From: Xiphydria camelus
Lineage: Eukaryota; Arthropoda; Insecta; Hymenoptera; Xiphydriidae
Length of the DNA: 64,000 bases
NCBI GenBank assembly: GCA_963678675.1
Contig: OY783192.1
Coordinates: forward strand, 37,479,250 to 37,543,249
Direction of reading: 5' to 3'
The notes under the pieces are model-generated. The model was not told where the DNA came from. It did not search any database and saw only the letters and a list, made by a program, of their open reading frames with translations. This document shows, one piece after another, positions 37,333-50,100 of the stretch. Made by a program: the position numbers and the translations under genes. Each line of letters opens with the position of its first letter. The first letter of the stretch is position 1.

Positions 37333-40300
37333 ATTACTCACCGCTTTTCTACGAAAAAATCAACTACGCGAGTTTATACGATTTACGCGATAAATGTATG
37401 AAAAGAAAATTACAGTCTTAATTCATTCTCCCTTTGAAAGATCATTCAAGCCATAAGAAAGAGTGTAGAGGAGTAGTAGCTAGGAGGCTGAATTTTGGTA
37501 CCGTTCTTATTTATTTCATCATTTCCACTTCAAGCAAATCGTTCAACCGACAATCTTCACTTTTAATTAAGGAGGGACTCTCTATTCTATGTGGTGTGAC
37601 GGTTTTATAAATAAACGCGTGTTCGTGCACCGAAGCCTGTATACTGGAAAATTGCGAGGAAGCGCGGAGATGTAGAAAGCTATGGAGCAGCTACGTTAGG
37701 ATGGATGAAAGGAAATGTAATCAAGTGAGACGCGAACTGAATCCTTACCGTATTGAATGACGTTCATTTTCGAAGCACAAATCGTGCATCACGGCTCGCT
37801 TTCGCGTCGCTTTCCAGTATCGAGGCATCGCGTTTCCAGCACAGTGGCAAACTCCCATTGTATCCTCCAATACATCATTTTATAGCTTAGACACGTTTCG
37901 ATAAATTAGCATACAACAAAGAATCGCAAAAGACGAATCGTCGTCAAGTATTTCTAATCCCGAATTATAGCGGACAATGCGACAAAGCAGAGTCGAAAAT
38001 GCAAATAACACGGATTCATTGTAGTCGTCGTATAAAATCTAAAGATTGATATCTCGCATAACGAAGGAGAAATCTGTTTTTTCTTAATTATCGTGACATC
38101 TTAAAAGTATATAATAGCTAGTTAATCAATGTGGTGTAATAAAATTAACATAAAATAAGAGCCTTACGTGCTACATTTGTACACTGCTTGAAGATCATCG
38201 AGCGATCTTCGGGTGGAAACAGCTTTACGCGGTGACGAGGTGTGAGAGGTAATTTTGTAAAATTGGAAAACACTATTATTTCGACGATAACGCATAGACT
38301 GCTAGCATTTAAATTTTGTTGCGAGAGCGCGAAGCGCACCGCAACGTCGCGCGTTCTTCGACACTCTTCGTCGTCGTGTAACAAAGAGAATATTCTGTAG
38401 TCTCCAAGCAGAGCTATAAGATAAACGAAGAGAGAATACTTAGACGGTAGAAGAAGAAAATCATTCTCGACAATATAAGATAGTTATGGGTACACATGTA
38501 AGTGTTAGTCACTCGAAGCATGGAATGTTAGACACAATACAGCTTGGACTCTCTTCCTTCTGGAATTCGGAACTCCTTCAAAAGGCAGAACGCAGGAATC
38601 GCAAAGATCAAATGGGCGTGTGTCTCTATCTCGCGACAAGAACGTTAGCAATAGCAATGTATCTCGTATGCTGCAAATTCAGATATCGTTATCCATCATA
38701 GCCAAGTTTACTGTGATTGGGGGAATATCGATTTTATAAAGTTTTCGTCATGCCAGAGGCAACGAAATTCAGTCAGTCTTACTGTAGGCTGCAGAAGGTG
38801 AACCGAAGGCCACATCAAAAAGGCTGAGTTGAAATAAGAGCAGAATTGAACCCCATTGATCGATTCGAATTCGTGCCTTTTCTTGACACAATTTTTTTTT
38901 GATTTTCTGTACACGTAATTGCTGTTTTTACATTGATATACATATCATATCCAGCGATGAGCGGTGACTTTTCTTCTTCCATACAACTAATACCCGAAAT
39001 GACAAATGAGACGTGTAAGATGTACGTTAAGGGAGAAAAAAACTCTTAAGGGTGCTCGGAAGCGCATCAACTATGTGACATACATTTTTACTGGTAGAGC
39101 ACCCTGCAACGAGTCTGTTAATATGTACACAGGGTGTATCATTAATACCGCATTCGCGGAGCAGGTAACGTGATTCTTCGTAAAAAAAAGTAGACAATGA
39201 AGATGCAGATCAATTTTGCCCGCTGCAAGCAGCTTTTGCGTACGAACGCAAAAAGGAAGGCGTCCCCGATGCGTCGAGACCAATTAATGACGTTAAGACG
39301 CTTGACTGTCAAACTGCTTTCCCACCAGATGATTTGGCATTAATGATACACCCCGTATATCAACGAGCAAATGCGCTTTCAAGTCCCGTCAGCGGAGGGA
39401 CGACTCCAATGAAGGAAGAATGTTTAAACCTAGAAAAATACATGTCTGCACGTATATCACTCTCTGTGTAAAAGTAAAAAAATAAACAAATACGATTGTT
39501 TGCAATGAATACAGTGTAACCAGAGTCTCCTCGCGTCCCATCGCGATCTCTTTGTCACTTTTAAATACTGCGGTGCGATACAACTCTTCCGAGGGTCCGA
39601 AAATTCAATCCTATCTCGTCGTCAATTAGAACGAGTAGGAAACAAAAACAACAGCTGCCTAGACTGTATTAATTAAAAACAATGGAAAATCTAAAATTCT
39701 ACGATCAACAAGAAAAAAAAAAAAGATAAAGTGTCGTACGAAATTGCAACTCGTAGTTTCTATAGAGCTACACAAGCTACAGCTAAATTTAGACATATAC
39801 GCCGAACCAATGCATCATTGCCCTTGGTATTTAATGTATAATTTATTATTCTATTAATGGTAATCCGATATAATTGATGTGTCGTTCTGCTTGAATTCCG
39901 GCGAAATCTACACAATTTCCAAGAGTTCATCGAGATCCCCTTTATTCCCTTTTTTCCCCATGCGCCTCCACGCCGCGATCAATGAATTTGTCGCATTGAA
40001 AAGCTACCGCTAAATCGACACTATTCTAAAAATGTAATTTTACGTCATTGCGCCGTATATACTATATATCCCACGCGTTCGTTCGCTATTTGACGGGCCG
40101 TATTGACTGACGGGAAAGCGTGATGATTTCGAATGCTCAAGCAGCAGCCTAGCAATATATAGATATTTAATATATATTAATATTTCATGTTCAGACACCT
40201 ATCTGACCTCTCGCATATTAAATCATTTGTATAATATCTGTTTTAAAAAGTCAAAACACCTACCATACCCATGGTTGTCGTGCTACTATACAGACAAACT

Positions 40301-41176
40301 TGTCGCGGCACCGAATATTAGCGCGACGATTATCTCGAATGCAAACTGCAGGGCACACCCGATCCTATGTTTATCTTATATATTCACGAAGGCTCGTCTC
40401 CTTTTTTTCTCCTAATTACGTGTATTCGTCATCACCTTTAATTTTCGTAAAACTTTCTTCTCGTAGACTGCCTCATTTTTAAATATAGATTTCAACTTGC
40501 TAATATACAGATGTATAAACAACGCAACGCGCGTGTCGTGGAAAGCATTTCTATCGCCGCGACGCGGCCAATCCTCGAAGAGCGTTTGAGAGCAATTGCC
40601 TCCGTTTTCCACCGATAATACTGAATAAAGGACCCTATTGCTCTCGCAAGGCTCAGAAAGCAGGCGCACGAATGTGATGACAATTTACCTTCCGTGCGAG
40701 ATAAGCCACGTAGTGATCGCACGTCCGCACGCGTGCGCGTATTTGCGAATTAAGTATACCAATATTTTTAATACTCTGAGAATGAACACGCTTTGCATCG
40801 TATAATGGCATGAAACACCACTGCGAGTTCCATCGCGAACAGCATTTTCTGCTTGACAATCACACCTCGATTTTCAATCGAGTACGTGAAATCTCGCAGC
40901 TCTTCGACGCATCTCTTTCAAATGCCTGTCGCCTATCGTCGCGTTGAGCCGCACCGCGATTTCGAATCGGATTCGAAACACCGGTTAAAAGATTGACAAC
41001 AACCTCGATTGTGCGATTGTTGTTGAACACTTCACAAGTGTATGCGTTAACACTGAATGCAGTGGAAGGTAGGTACTTGTACGAGTAGAATTATAGCTTT
41101 GATTTGGTAACTCTTACTAATCGGAGGGGGGGTGCCCTACTCTGCCTGTTGATTGATCGATCATCTCACGGAGCGA
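37333..41176. other. PPP1R42 3' UTR and probable long coracle 3' UTR
   Basis: A plus-strand AATAAA at 37610-37615 may serve PPP1R42. On the minus strand, the DNA below the coracle stop (41177) has no recognised gene and is probably 3' UTR for some distance; one candidate AATAAA (TTTATT in plus orientation) is at 39842-39847. Short open frames here carry no recognisable domain. Confidence 0.4.
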
Positions 41177-44100
41177 TTACTGCGCTGTCTGCTGCTGAAT
41201 TTCTATCTTCTCCACCGTCATGTCGGGGTTCATGGCTGTGGCCTCTTGGATAGCTTCTTCCAGTGCCTTGTCATGATCGATCGGGTCGCCGTCCGATTGT
41301 ATCGTTATCTTCTGCTCCACCCGAGTTTCCACCACCCCGTCTCGTTCCGTCTTATACTGCAACAGCACGAAGAGACATTCGCAAATGTGCTCGCGTCGTT
41401 TAAAAATGACACGTCGACGATCGCCCTCTGCGGAGTACTAACCGTAATGGTTTCGACGGTGCGCGTCTTGCTGGATATAGTTTGCGAGCTAACTATCTCG
41501 CCTGTCGCGCTGTAGTTACCGTCTTCGCTCTCCAGAGCCACTTTCCTCGTCTCTGTTGCCACCAAAGGCACCGTAGTAGTTGCCGTTACATTGCTGTCAG
41601 GGTCGCCCGTGTAGACGTGTGTCTCTGTTGCTACTATACCCGCCGGGTCACCCTGCTTCAAACGATTTCACGATTTCACAATCACAGGCTCGCGCCGATG
41701 TCAATTCATCGGAGGGACGAACGTCGGTGTTAAAGTCGTAAAGTGAAATAGCGAAATTTTCATTTCCGTATGACGCGCGTAAAAATAGAGGCAGCACAAG
41801 TTTACAATGAAAAGAGCAGAACAAGAGAGAGGCTTGTTATAAAAGTAATACTTGCTATTCGCCAGATTCCCAAAAAGATCATGCTGGGAATTTAACGCAT
41901 TCAAAGAATTGCATACATTTACACGCTTTATCGCGATTTAGAACATTGCATAGCAGGAAATATGAGGTAAACGTTTCTTTTTTTTTTTTTTCAGAGAGTC
42001 ATGATTCAAATAATGAAGGATTAATACCAGCACATTCTCGGTATTAAACTGCTTCTCACTGATTTTGAATTGGTTATTTTGTAGTATTTACATTTAACTG
42101 TATAGTAATTGTAAATAAGTAAGAATTTTTTAAGAAAGCATCAACAACCTCTTACCTGTACATATTGTATTGTCCCATACTTAAATTATTCATGCGATTG
42201 TATACAATATTGATGAAAAGCAACCATTATTAGTGTCCCTTTATTACCACCGTAATAGTTGCGCCACCGTCCATTAATTCCCAAAAATGAACCCATCAAA
42301 TACCGAAATTATAGTAAATTAGTAGATATTTTGATTTTACTTTATATTGTAAACCATTCGACGTATTGTAAAAATACTGCGACTTCGAAATGGCTAAATA
42401 AATATAACAAATTAGTGTGAATGCAAGCATAAAGATTCTCGGTATGATCAAACTTGAGAGAAAAGACACTTTGCGAAAGAAAGTATTCCATTGGAAAGGA
42501 GAGATATCACGTTACCTGCGATAATCTCCTCCAATGTGCAGGAAGAATTATTGAAATCAAACTCTGATGCGAATCTGAACGACTTGAAAAGCCACATTGA
42601 TGTATTACCTGATAATACTGATTGTAGAAAGCCTGTTGATCATCATCGAGGTCAATGGGTGTACCCGAATCACCGCTGCTCGAACTGGATGTACTGAGTC
42701 GACGTAAGACCAGCTATCGCCATGCAAGGTGTTAGCGAAGCCGTCGAAATTAATTACGAACGAATGAATAAATAACAATGGCATCAAGTTAATAATGACG
42801 CTGGTTAAAGTGCGATTCCATTTCGAGTACGCAAGCTGGCAAATAATTTTGACGTTCGATCGAAAATAATTAATAGAAACTGTGTTCTACGCGAGATGTC
42901 CGAAAACCATGAGACGCGAAACGATATCGCCTTCTCCCGCGGTGTCGCGAAAACCAATTGGCATCTCGAGCAATTAAGATCGAGATGAAATATCGGAGAA
43001 ACGTAATAATGCGATTCTATAATATTAACGTCGCACGATACCGCGGGGGAAGCTGTTTAAAAAATAAATCAATGATATATGTACAGCAAAATGTACACCG
43101 AAGGCTTTGTAATTTTCCTGCCAAAATAGAGCCATGCCTCATCCGTAGTAAAATACATATGACCGAAGAGATAACCATTAAAAAGAAATACAAAGAAACT
43201 CCGTCGCTTACCGGTTCTTCTGCAAGTACGTGGCTCGTGGTTCTTACTTCCTGAGTGACGACACGCTGTTCCTGCCTGGTCGCACTGGTAGCAGTTGTAT
43301 GCGCAACTGTCTTTTCTTCGACCTGATATCGAAAAGAAAATACCAACAAGCTAGCAAACAATATAAAAAGGAACTTACTATAAATTGAACTAAAAAATGA
43401 ATTACTCGATGAAATTAGACCTACAACAACTGTTCTATGCATCTAGTTTCCAATAAATCAATTACGTGATCAACGCAAAAATGCCTTTACGATGTAAATA
43501 ACAAAACAATGGAATATTCGCACTTCAGTAGCAACTGAGTACAAATTAAACTCGTATCAATAAAGCCCTGTAAACAAACCTGGCTCGTTTTTTGATTCTT
43601 TTCCAGGTCCTCGTGCATAGTGGCAGTTCGGGTCGTAACAGCTCTTGCAGTCATGTATGGTGTATTATTGTCGTCGGGTGCCTCCGCCTAAATATACACA
43701 ACTACCAAATGACTAACACGATCGGATGCAACGATCATGTAACGCGTTGAATTAGTTTTACAAAAGCGATGGAGTTATAAGTAAATTTTTTCGAAAAGGG
43801 AATACAAATGTTTAGTATCTATTTCATTCTTAATAAAAACGATTTACGATCGGAATATACGAGGAATAAACTCTTTAACGTAACAGGCACGAAAATATTA
43901 AAATAACAATTCACCCCTCATCATTTTTGTAAAAAATTTCACAGCGTAGCAATATTTTCTATCTACAAAAATCATTTAGCAGTGCAGCGGAGTACTGTGA
44001 TTCGGATTCACTGCTGATTAAGCTCTATCACAGTGAGTTCCGATTATACGACAGTTTCCTTTCTGAGAATGGTGCAGAAACTGACCATATCACACCCGCG

Positions 44101-47100
44101 CGCGTTACAATGGTGATTTCGGGTATTTCGATGTTAGTCTGTGGAGGATTGCGATGATTCATGCACGTACGTACTCCTTAAAAACTTTACCAGCGAAACT
44201 TCTCCCTTTCGTGTCGCCCGAATCTTTCGTTCGAAGACGAAAAGAGAGATGAACCAATGAGGAGAAAACGAAACTAAAATAATGGACGTAAAGTTTTTAA
44301 GCAGTAGCTCGGTCGTTATAGCGTGAGACAGAGCTTTCGATTAGTTTGATTCCTGTTTCTAAAGCTTTTTCTTCACCTTATTCGTATGGGTAGAAACGGT
44401 CACGTGTCCAGTGCCTCCCGGAGTGAGGTCCTCGACCTTCTCCTCAATGTTCTGTGTGACTCCCTCCTGATCCTTCACCACCGACTGCTTGGTCGTAGTT
44501 TTCACTATCGTGGGAGTGGTAGCCGGTATCGCCGCCTTTTTCAATTTCGGGATATTCATCTTGGCAGCACCTCTCAGATCCTTGATCATCTCTCCCTTTC
44601 CTTCTCCGTATTGATCCAAATCGTCATCGCTATCCTCTCCCGATCCGCTTTCGTAAGCTCCACCGCCAGCGGAGACAGGGTGCGTCTTGTCGTCCTTTCC
44701 GAAGGAGCTCATCAAACCGCCGACCTTTTGATACCTCGGATCATCATAGAACCCTTGCTTCGCTTCGCTTACTAACGTGGAAACATCGTCGCCAGGCTTG
44801 ACGACGATGTACTTGGTGATGTAGACGATCTTGTAAATATGCGAGAGACCCTCCTTGTTGGCAGGTTTCCCATCGCGCGAATATATCAATCCGTCTTTCA
44901 CGTAACTGCCGTCGGTATCGAAGGAGGTCTCGTTGAGGGGTTTACCGTTTTTCCCGTAAATAACACCGGACGTGACTTTGCAGCCTTCGGGGCCGAAATG
45001 GCTCAACGTGAGCGGCTTACCGTTCTTTCCGTAAACCTTGCCGTTCTCTACATAAGTCCCCTCCGGTCCCATGTCACCTTGATCGAGAACCTTACCGCTC
45101 TTGCCATAGATAATGCCGTCCTTCACACGCGAGCCATCCGGACCGAACGTCTCCAAGTTCAAGGGTTTATCGTCAGGCCCGTATATTTTACCGTCCTTGA
45201 CGTAGCCGCCGTCGTTTCCGAACGGCCTCTCTTTCAGCGGTTTGCCGTCCTTATCACAGACCAGACCACGCTTGACGAACGTGATCGTAACGACTCTAGA
45301 TTCTCTGGTCAGTGGTTTCTTGTCCTTGGCGTATATCTTGCCGTCCGTGATATAACTGCCGTCGTTGCCGAACGCCCCGGACTTCAACGGTTTTCCATCT
45401 CGACTGCAAACGACGCCAGCGACGACTCTGTAGCCTTGAGGACCGTAAGCCTCCTTGGTTAGCGGTTGTCCTGTGATGTCGTACACTCGTCCCTCGTCTA
45501 TATAAGTGTTTTGGTCGTCCTCCCCCTCACCCTCCTCAGCCGTGGAACCTTGCTCCAATGGTTTTCCATCTCTGGCGCAGATGACGCCGTCCTTGATGAA
45601 GCTTCCGTCCGATCCGAAGGACGATTGGTTAAGCGGCTTGCCGGATTTTTCGTAGATTTTACCGTCCTTAACGAAACTGCCGTCGGTGCCGAAGGGACCG
45701 CGAGCCAAGGGCTTGCCGCTCTTGTCGCAGACCAATCCCTGCTTCACCATTGTAATCGTAATAACGGTAAACTTCTTGAAGAGGGGCTTCCCGTCGCTGC
45801 CGTAGACCCTCCCGTCCTTGATGCACGCGTCCGAACCGAAGCTTCCCTGTTTCAACGGTCTACCAGTTTTGTCCACGACTATTCCGTCGACGACGCGGTA
45901 ACCCTCCGGCCCGTACCTCTCTTGATTTAAGAGGAGGCCGTTCGGCCCGAAGATCTTGCCGTCCTCGATGTAAGAGGTCTCGTCGGAAATGGGCTCCTGA
46001 TCCACGAGGACACCGCGGCTAGAGTAGACTAGACCGTCCTTTATGGATCCGCCATCCTCGCCGTAGATTTCTTGATTCAGCGGCTTTCCGGTCTTGTCAT
46101 AAATCTTACCATTTTCCACGAAGCTACCGTCCGCGCCGAACGGACCGCTCGCTATTGGCTTGCCATTCTTGTCGCAGATCAGACCTCTTCGCACCATGGT
46201 AATCGTTATCGTGGTAAATTTCTTGTCCAGCGGTTTCCCATTAGACGAGTAAACGATTCCGTCCTTGACGAAGTTTCCTTCCGAATCAAAGGGCGCCTGC
46301 TTCAGTGGCTTTCCAGCTCTGTCGGTGACAACGCCATTCACCACCTTCAAACTCTCCGGTCCAAACGCCTCCTGAGTGAGCGGCTGACCTTTTGCGTCGT
46401 AAACCTTTCCGCTCTTGATGAAACTAGTCTCCACGGGTAGGTGACCCTTCTGCAGCGGTTTGCCATTGCGTCCGTAAATCAGGCCGTCCTTGACGAAGCT
46501 GCCGTCCGGTCCGTATATATTTCGATTGAGCGGTTGTCCGCTGTGATCGTAGATCCTGCCATCCTTGACGTGACTGCCTTCGTTGTCGAATGTTCCCGAT
46601 TTCAGCGGTTTCCCGTCCTTGCCGCACACCAAGCCGTAGCGAACGTGCGTCACGACGATCACGGTCTCCCTCTTATTGAGCGGCTTACCATCGGACCCGT
46701 ATATCAAGCCGTCCTGGATGTAGCTGCCGTCGTTGCCGAAGGTGCCGCGTGTCAGTGGTTTCTTATCCTTTCCGTAGATGAATCCATTCTGTATGAAACC
46801 GCCGTCATTGCCGAAGGCGGAATGATTCAGCGGTTGTCCGTCTTTACCGTAGAGACGACCCTCCTCGACGTAGCTTCCCACGGGTATTTCAGACCCGGCA
46901 TTGAGCAGTTGCCCGCCCCAACCGTAAATCAGACCATCTCTGATGTAAGTACCATCGGGTCTGAACGCGCCTTGCTTCAGTGGACGTTCGTTGCTGTCAT
47001 ACACCACGCCGTCTTGGATATAACATCCGTCCGGCACGAGGGATCCTTGATTCTTTGGCTTTCCTTGGACGTCGACGACCTTGCCGTCCTTCACGGCGAT

Positions 47101-50100
47101 GTTATCGGGGCCTTGATCGTCTTGAGTCAACGATTTCCCGTCTCTTCCAATGATCAGACCATCCTTGATCTTGTTGCCGTCAGGTCCGAAGGCACCTTCG
47201 GCCACTGTCTTACCGTCCTTCCCGTATATCAGACCGGACGCGACGTAGGAGCCGTCGGATCCGAAGGTGTCTTTGTTCAGAGGTTTCGCCAGATGATCGA
47301 ATATTACACCGCTGGCTACGTAACTGTCCTGCGGCAGAGCGGAGCTCAAGTTCAATGGTCTGCCGTCCTTTCCGTGCACGTAACCATCCTTGATGTAACT
47401 GCCGTCCGGCTTGAAAAACGCAGATTTCAATGGCTTTCCATCCTTGTTATAAATCCGGCCGTCCTTGATGCTCGCGCCCTCCGAAAGCAGAGAGTCCTGA
47501 TTGAGAGGCTTGCCATTTTTGGCACAAATGATTCCCTTTTTGATGGCACCGCCGTTGGATCCAAAGGCCTCGTGCTTGACCGGTTTCCCGTCCTTTCCGA
47601 GGACAATTCCGTCCTTGATCGTCAGGCCATCAGGCCCGAGGAAGCCGCTCGCCAGCGGAGCCTCGGTCTCTGAGCCATAAATGACGCCGTCCTTGATAAC
47701 GAGCACGTCAGGCTTGAAGAGACTTTGATTTAAAGGCCTGCCATTTTTGTCGTAGACCGTGCCTTCCTTGATAAAAGCTCCGTCGACGATCAGCGGAATC
47801 TGACTCAGCGGCCTCCCATCCTTGCCGTAAATGATGCCGTCTTTTACGAAGCTTCCATCGGGCTTGTAGAAAGCGTGCTTGATGGCTTTGCCGTCCTTTC
47901 CCACAACTTTTCCATCCTTCAAATGAGCGCCCGGGGGCAGCAGGGATCCTTGGTTCAGGAACTTTCCGTCCTTACCATAAACGATGCTATCTTTCACCGT
48001 GGATCCGTCGGAGGAAAAGGATTCGCTCTTCACTGGCTTTCCATCCTTTGAGAACACTTTTCCGTCCGCGACGTAATTGCCTTCGTGGCCCAAGTGACCG
48101 GAGTTGAGCGGCTTCCCATCGCGTCCGTGTATCAGGCCGTCGCTGACGTAAGTGGTGTCGGGAAGTACAGCGATTTGGCTCAGCGGCTTTCCGTTGCCGT
48201 CGCAAACCAGACCGCCGACGATGTAATTGCCGTCGGTGCCGAACGAACCTTGCGTAAGTGGTTTACCGTCGTGAGCGAAAATCAGACCCTCCTTTATGTA
48301 CGATCCCTCGGTGTCAAGCTTGTCGTGATAAAGGGGTTTTCCGTTTTTAGAGACGATTCGACCATCCTTCACCGAGGTGTGATCGAGTCCAAGAGAACGT
48401 CGACTGAGCGGTTGACCGTTGGGCCCGTAGATGAGACCGTTCTTTATCGAATTACCATCGACGCCCAGAACCCCTTGGTTCAAGGGCTTGCCATCCTTTC
48501 CCGTGACGACGCCGTTGGCGATGTGAGTACCGTGAGGGCCAAAGTCCGCCTTCTTCAGGAGGTTTCCGTCTTTTCCGTGAATCTTTCCCCCCACGACTGT
48601 ACTTCCATCGGGACCCAGACTGCTCTGATCCAGCGGTTTTCCGTCTTTCGTGTAAATCATACCGCCGATCACCTTCGAGCCGTCCGGTAGCGGTAACACG
48701 TGATAATTGGCATCGGAGTCCACCGATTTGGGAACTACGAGTGACGGTTGACTGGCTGTAGCGTTTTGACACTCGCCGGCGATGAAGGCCGACGTCGCGG
48801 CCTTGTCGTCCATTTCTGCGGGTTCCGATAAACCCTTCTGCTGCTCCTTAAGCCCGGCCGACTCTACGTAATTTAATCCGGGAGTCCTTAACCCGGGTGG
48901 CGCAGGTGGCGGTGTCGGTGTCGCGGCTTTGTTCGTATCGCCGGCGTCCTTCGTTTTCCTCTTCTCTGCCGATTCGGCGACCTTCTTCTCCTGTCCAGGC
49001 GCATAATTGAACGCCAATCCGGTAGCTTTCCGGCTGGCTCCGGTGGGTGACTGCTGATCTTTGATACCGGGTGATCCAGCGCGATCCTCGTACGTGAAGC
49101 CGAGTGGTGTGAGTGATTTTTTCGTCGGGGACATTTCCGTCTCCTCGTAATCGTAAGGTTTCGTGTAGCTCGGTGGTTGTGGCGATGACGATTCCTGCCT
49201 CGACTTTTCGTCCGGCGATTTTATTCGTTTATCAGACGCGGAGAGCGTCGATTCCGCGTCGCTCTTGTCCGTCGATTCATCGAGCTCCTTATTTTTCTTT
49301 TGCTTTTTCTGCTTCGCGTCCTTGTCTCTTTTGCCGAACAGGAAGCCACCGACGGGACTCTTTTATAATAAAGAAAAACATGCCATACAAGGGGACTGTA
49401 CATGCTACACATCATAATCGCGAAATCTATAGACGTAGAGAGATAACGGGATCCATCGTATAGAGATATGCGTAGTACGAGTATTTAACGAAGCCAAGTC
49501 TTCGTATATCTACACATCGACATGTCGTATAGCTAGGAATATGATGTCCTCTCTAAAAATTCGTTCTCAAATCAAATGCTCGTAACCGCATGCATATTTT
49601 AATCCTGGATGTACAAACCTCGGTGGCGCGGTAATACACGTTATATTATATCAGATTTCACAGGGAGGCATTCGCACGATTAACGGGCATGATCTCGAAT
49701 TGATTTTATTACAGGCTACGTTCTACAGTAAAGAAAGAAAAGTACCTTGTATAAAATAGCATACTTTTCGTGAGACAAAGTGGATAAATGAAGCTTTCTA
49801 ATAAAACCGACGAATAACGAATATAGGTATGTAAAACAGTGGGAGGAACTTCAACCACAATTATCTCGTAATCCGTCAAGTTTTAATTAGTGTTGGCGTA
49901 GAACTTTTTTCTAGATCCAAATGTATTCTTCAAGAAAGTGTTCCATCAACTCAACCAAAAATTGACAGATCACGAGATAATCACCAGATTGAACCAAATT
50001 TATCCAAAACTGCTTCTTAAAATTCAGTCCCTCCCCCTTTTGTTTTTAATGTCGATCGAGTCGCTAGAGTGTACGCTATACAACAGAGAGTGGGACTCTT

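Noticed and set aside
41153..41733. Plus-strand frames over the coracle C-terminal exons
   Set aside because: Complement of conserved 4.1 C-terminal domain exons; no independent evidence.
44839..48684. 75-bp periodicity considered as CRISPR or satellite DNA
   Set aside because: The units diverge at DNA level, lie in one continuous coding frame, and belong to an insect gene with flanking in-phase exons.
44839..48690. Several long plus-strand open frames opposite the coracle giant exon (for example 46441-47673, 410 codons; 48085-48690; 44839-45462)
   Set aside because: They are the complement of the repeat array. The codons used for Gly, Asp, Lys and Pro rarely read as stops on the other strand, and the periodic structure keeps the same antisense frame open. 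The peptides have no domain and simply mirror the repeat.
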